Assembly (NCBI GenBank): GCA_023427925.1
Contig: JAEYZS010000291.1
Span: 1 to 5,838 of the forward strand
DNA length: 5,838 nucleotides
Reading direction: 5' to 3'
Source: Pseudomonadota bacterium
Lineage (GTDB): Bacteria > Bdellovibrionota > Bdellovibrionia > Bdellovibrionales > JAEYZS01
Shown: piece by piece, positions 5,675 to 5,838 of the stretch
Layout: each line of letters begins with the position of its first letter
How positions within the stretch are numbered: the first letter of the stretch is position 1
Notes under the pieces: model-generated
Databases searched by the model: none
Told to the model about the DNA's origin: nothing
What the model saw: only the letters and a program-made list of their open reading frames with translations
Translations under genes and position numbers: made by a program

Positions 5675-5838
5675 ATGTCAGAAGATTTAAAAGCAGAAAT
5701 TGAGAGACTAAAAGCAGAAAATGCTGCACTTAAAAAGCCCGCAAAAGGCACTCTCTCTATGAAAGTCAGCGAAAAAGGTGCGCTTTCAGTTTATGGGATG
5801 GGGAGATTTCCCGTGACTCTTTACAAAGAACAGTGGCT
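5675..5838 (+). CDS. Small conserved protein of unknown function (C-terminus cut by window edge)
   Basis: Fifty-four codons are visible and the gene runs off the right edge. The N-terminus, MSEDLKAEIERLKAENAALKK, is a strongly charged heptad-like helix, probably a short coiled coil with leucines at 5, 12 and 19. A compact segment follows: SMKVSEKGALSVYGMGRFPVTLYKEQW, with the GMGRFPVTLYKEQW block that I recall as conserved in a family of small hypothetical proteins from Proteobacteria and Bdellovibrio-like bacteria. There is no signal peptide or membrane segment, so it should be cytoplasmic. GAGG (5665-5668) lies 6 bases from the ATG. No function is known to me. The full protein is probably short, perhaps 70-90 residues by comparison with remembered relatives. 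Confidence 0.82.
   Translation, partial: MSEDLKAEIERLKAENAALKKPAKGTLSMKVSEKGALSVYGMGRFPVTLYKEQW

Overview
The window is moderately AT-rich chromosomal DNA from a Gram-negative bacterium. The evidence for an outer membrane is a periplasmic iron-binding protein, two lipoprotein signals with a serine after the lipid-bearing cysteine, and a probable beta-barrel protein ending in an aromatic residue. The short protein starting at 5675 and the style of the two unrecognised lipoproteins suggest a Bdellovibrio-like lineage. That placement is inference from memory of protein families, not a computed classification. No mobile element, tRNA, rRNA or CRISPR array is visible.

Layout. On the minus strand, 1-2464 carries a ferric-iron ABC uptake operon: a FutA/FbpA-type binding protein (1478-2464) overlaps by 4 bases an FbpB-type two-domain permease (1-1481), which runs off the left edge. 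The ATPase subunit is not in view. Divergent from it, after a 104-base intergenic region with a direct repeat and an inverted repeat, is a YchJ-type SEC-C zinc-motif protein (2569-3096) with an unusual His-rich linker. Next come an unrecognised small lipoprotein (3225-3827), a strong rho-independent terminator (3851-3884), and a convergent lipoprotein/barrel-like outer-membrane protein (3883-4662, minus strand, GTG start).

The most informative region is 4758-5515. A TMEM165/GDT1 (UPF0016, MneA-like) manganese exporter gene is preceded by a leader that folds on paper as a yybP-ykoY manganese riboswitch: a long P1, the GGGAGUAG L1 element, two hairpins, and an arm carrying the ACAUACU L3 element. 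Downstream of the aptamer are three mutually exclusive helices. They form a readable translational ON switch: with P1 closed, an anti-sequestor hairpin forms and the ribosome binding site is free; with P1 open, a hairpin buries both the Shine-Dalgarno sequence and the UUG start codon.

The window ends inside a small conserved protein of unknown function (5675-5838, plus strand). As a group the genes lean towards metal homeostasis: iron import, a zinc/His-rich protein and riboswitch-controlled manganese export. Whether they are co-regulated cannot be decided from this sequence.
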